Positions 62,806 to 64,000 of a stretch of 64,000 nt of DNA are shown piece by piece; positions within the stretch are counted from its first letter, which is position 1, and every line of letters starts with the position of its first letter. Position numbers and translations under genes: made by a program. The notes under the pieces were generated by a model, which was not told the DNA's origin, did no database searches, and saw nothing but the letters and a program-made list of their open reading frames with translations. Source of the DNA: Pseudomonadota bacterium (GTDB taxonomy: Bacteria > Pseudomonadota > Gammaproteobacteria > Xanthomonadales > Xanthomonadaceae); the NCBI GenBank assembly GCA_023388955.1, contig JAEWFH010000025.1:4717-68716 (forward strand). Direction: 5' to 3'.

Positions 62806-63573
62806 TTGTCAGGACCGGTCCGCAGGTCGCGCCCGCGGTCGTACGCGACCGTTTCCACCTGCCTCGTGCTCGCCGCCGTAGTGGCCGGCAGCGGCTGCAG
62901 CGGCGTGCAATCCATGCTCGACCCGGCCGGCCCGGCCGCCGCCGAGGTCGCCCGCACCTGGTGGATCATGGCCGGCGGGGCGCTGTTCATCCTGTTGCTG
63001 GTGATGGTGCTGCTGTGGCGGGCAATGGTGCGCGATCCTGAAGCACCGCCGTTCCGCAGCGGCATCACGATGATTGCCCTGGGCGGGCTGGCCTTCCCCG
63101 TGGCCGTGCTGGCCGCGCTGCTGGTGCACGGCACCGCGATGGGCTGGCGTGCGATGGCGATGGACCGGCCGCCGGACCATGTCATCGAGGTCCATGCGCA
63201 GCAGTGGAACTGGACCTTCCGCTACCTGGCCGAAGACGGGGCGGTGCAGGCCACCAGCCAGGACGCGGTGCTGATGCCGCTGGGCCGGGACGTCGAGTTC
63301 CGCATCAGCGCCGGGGACGTGATCCACAGCTTCTGGATCCCCCGCCTGGGCGGGAAGATGGACGCCATCCCGGGCCGCACCAACCTGCTGCGGCTGCGCG
63401 CGGACCGGGCCGGCCCGATCCGCGGCCAGTGCGCGGAGTTCTGCGGCCGTGACCATGCGCTGATGGCGTTCGAGGTGATCGTGGTGGCACCCGATCGCTA
63501 TGAATCCTGGATCGGCGGCGGAGGCGGCGAGTTGCCCGTCCCGGCGCACCCGACGGAGGCCGCCACGCCATGA
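62806..63573 (+). CDS. coxB: cytochrome c oxidase subunit II
   Basis: Carries the CuA centre receiving electrons from cytochrome c. An N-terminal signal or lipoprotein-like segment (STCLVLAAVVAGSGC), then two membrane segments (about 50-73 and 89-110), then the cupredoxin domain. It contains EVHAQQWNWTFRY, VIHSFWIPRLGGKMDAIPGRTN and the CuA motif GQCAEFCGRDHALMAF with both Cys, Glu carbonyl, His and Met. The start is taken as TTG 62806 with GGAG six bases upstream; GTG 62794 is the alternative. It overlaps coxA by four bases (ATGA). Confidence 0.92.
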   Translation: MSGPVRRSRPRSYATVSTCLVLAAVVAGSGCSGVQSMLDPAGPAAAEVARTWWIMAGGALFILLLVMVLLWRAMVRDPEAPPFRSGITMIALGGLAFPVAVLAALLVHGTAMGWRAMAMDRPPDHVIEVHAQQWNWTFRYLAEDGAVQATSQDAVLMPLGRDVEFRISAGDVIHSFWIPRLGGKMDAIPGRTNLLRLRADRAGPIRGQCAEFCGRDHALMAFEVIVVAPDRYESWIGGGGGELPVPAHPTEAATP

Positions 63574-64000
63574 CCGGGACGCCGCTGCAACCCGCCGACG
63601 AGGTCCGCCTGGCCCGGTTGCACAAGGTCTGGGCCAACCCCCCCGGCATCCGCGGGACGTTTACCGGCGTGTTCCACAGCGCGGTCGGCATGCGCTACGT
63701 GTACACCGGACTGGCCTTCATGCTGGTCGGCGGGCTGCTGTCGATGTTCATCCGGCTGCAGCTGGCCTGGCCGGGCAACCAGGTGCTGGACCCGGACCGC
63801 TACAACCAGTTCGTGACCATGCACGGCACCACGATGATGTTCCTGTTCGCGGTGCCGATCATGGAAGGCTTCGCGATCTACCTGCTGCCGAAGATGCTCG
63901 GCACGCGCGACCTGCCGTTCCCGCGCATGGGCGCCTTCGGCTACTGGTGCTACCTGTTCGGCGGGCTGTTCCTGTACTCCAGCTTCCTGTTCGGCGAGGT
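63570..64000 (+). CDS. coxA: cytochrome c oxidase subunit I (cut by the window end)
   Basis: The first 143 residues of the haem-copper oxidase catalytic subunit. After a soluble N-terminus (LARLHKVWANPPGIRGTFTGVFHSAVGMRYVYTG) come TM1 (LAFMLVGGLLSMFIRLQLA) and NQFVTMHGTTMMFLFAVPIMEGFAIYLLP, where the His of MHGT is a low-spin haem ligand. The frame is open to the last base. The N-terminus (VWANPPGIRGTFTGVFHS) resembles long forms in which subunits I and III are fused, but the deciding part is outside the window. Confidence 0.92.
   Translation, partial: MTGTPLQPADEVRLARLHKVWANPPGIRGTFTGVFHSAVGMRYVYTGLAFMLVGGLLSMFIRLQLAWPGNQVLDPDRYNQFVTMHGTTMMFLFAVPIMEGFAIYLLPKMLGTRDLPFPRMGAFGYWCYLFGGLFLYSSFLFGE

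Overview
The window is a single block of high-GC (about 70%) chromosomal DNA with very tight gene packing. Its gene content and order (lptD-surA-pdxA-rsmA-apaH, folA-thyA-lgt, nudE-cysQ-mazG, pilGHIJL beside gshB and a tonB-like gene, ColRS-like regulators, relA, hrpA, recQ) point to a gammaproteobacterium of the Xanthomonadaceae/Lysobacteraceae (Lysobacter, Luteimonas, Xanthomonas relatives). I see no insertion sequence, prophage, integrase, CRISPR array or rRNA. There is one tRNA, and no gene-free stretch exceeds about 210 bases. Nearly all of the window is core genome.

Layout. 1-3159: ubiquinone hydroxylase UbiH (cut by the window edge), a small membrane protein, a corrinoid adenosyltransferase and an HDAC-type deacetylase. 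3277-9854: outer-membrane biogenesis and housekeeping operon lptD-surA-pdxA-rsmA, then apaH. 9851-15329 (minus): folA-thyA-lgt, two TPM-domain proteins, lemA, a TerC-family membrane protein and dgkA. 15519-17952: a small secreted protein, a LysM/cysteine-hydrolase protein without signal peptide, and a periplasmic isoaspartyl peptidase. 18034-23576 (minus): a MacAB-type efflux operon and a ColRS-like two-component system. 23680-25870 (minus): mazG, cysQ and nudE. 25936-28118 (plus): bioA-rsmE.

28133-39832 (minus) is the type IV pilus chemosensory (Pil-Chp) operon pilG-pilH-pilI-pilJ-pilL-chpB-chpC. PilL is a 2146-residue hybrid kinase whose central linker is encoded by 27 perfect-length 15-bp tandem repeats. 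The CheB-like protein looks catalytically dead and no CheR is present. Divergent from pilG lie gshB and a TonB-like gene. This resembles the arrangement in Pseudomonas aeruginosa, where tonB3 serves twitching motility.

42025-48457: a secreted protein of unknown function, tsaB, a DUF1023-type alpha/beta hydrolase translationally coupled to a lipoprotein (candidate effector-immunity or surface lipase pair), a YoaA/DinG-type Fe-S helicase and a lipoprotein. 48454-62601: penicillin-binding protein 1B, a two-domain glycosyltransferase, relA, a small secreted protein, hrpA, dps and recQ. 62622-64000: tRNA-Lys(TTT) and the start of a cytochrome c oxidase operon (coxB, coxA), cut by the window end.

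The observations most worth following are the PilL repeat linker, the hydrolase/lipoprotein pair, the pseudo-CheB, the LysM protein with its hairpin-rich leader, the 27-nt inverted repeat before lptD, and a dispersed palindrome captured in frame inside hrpA.
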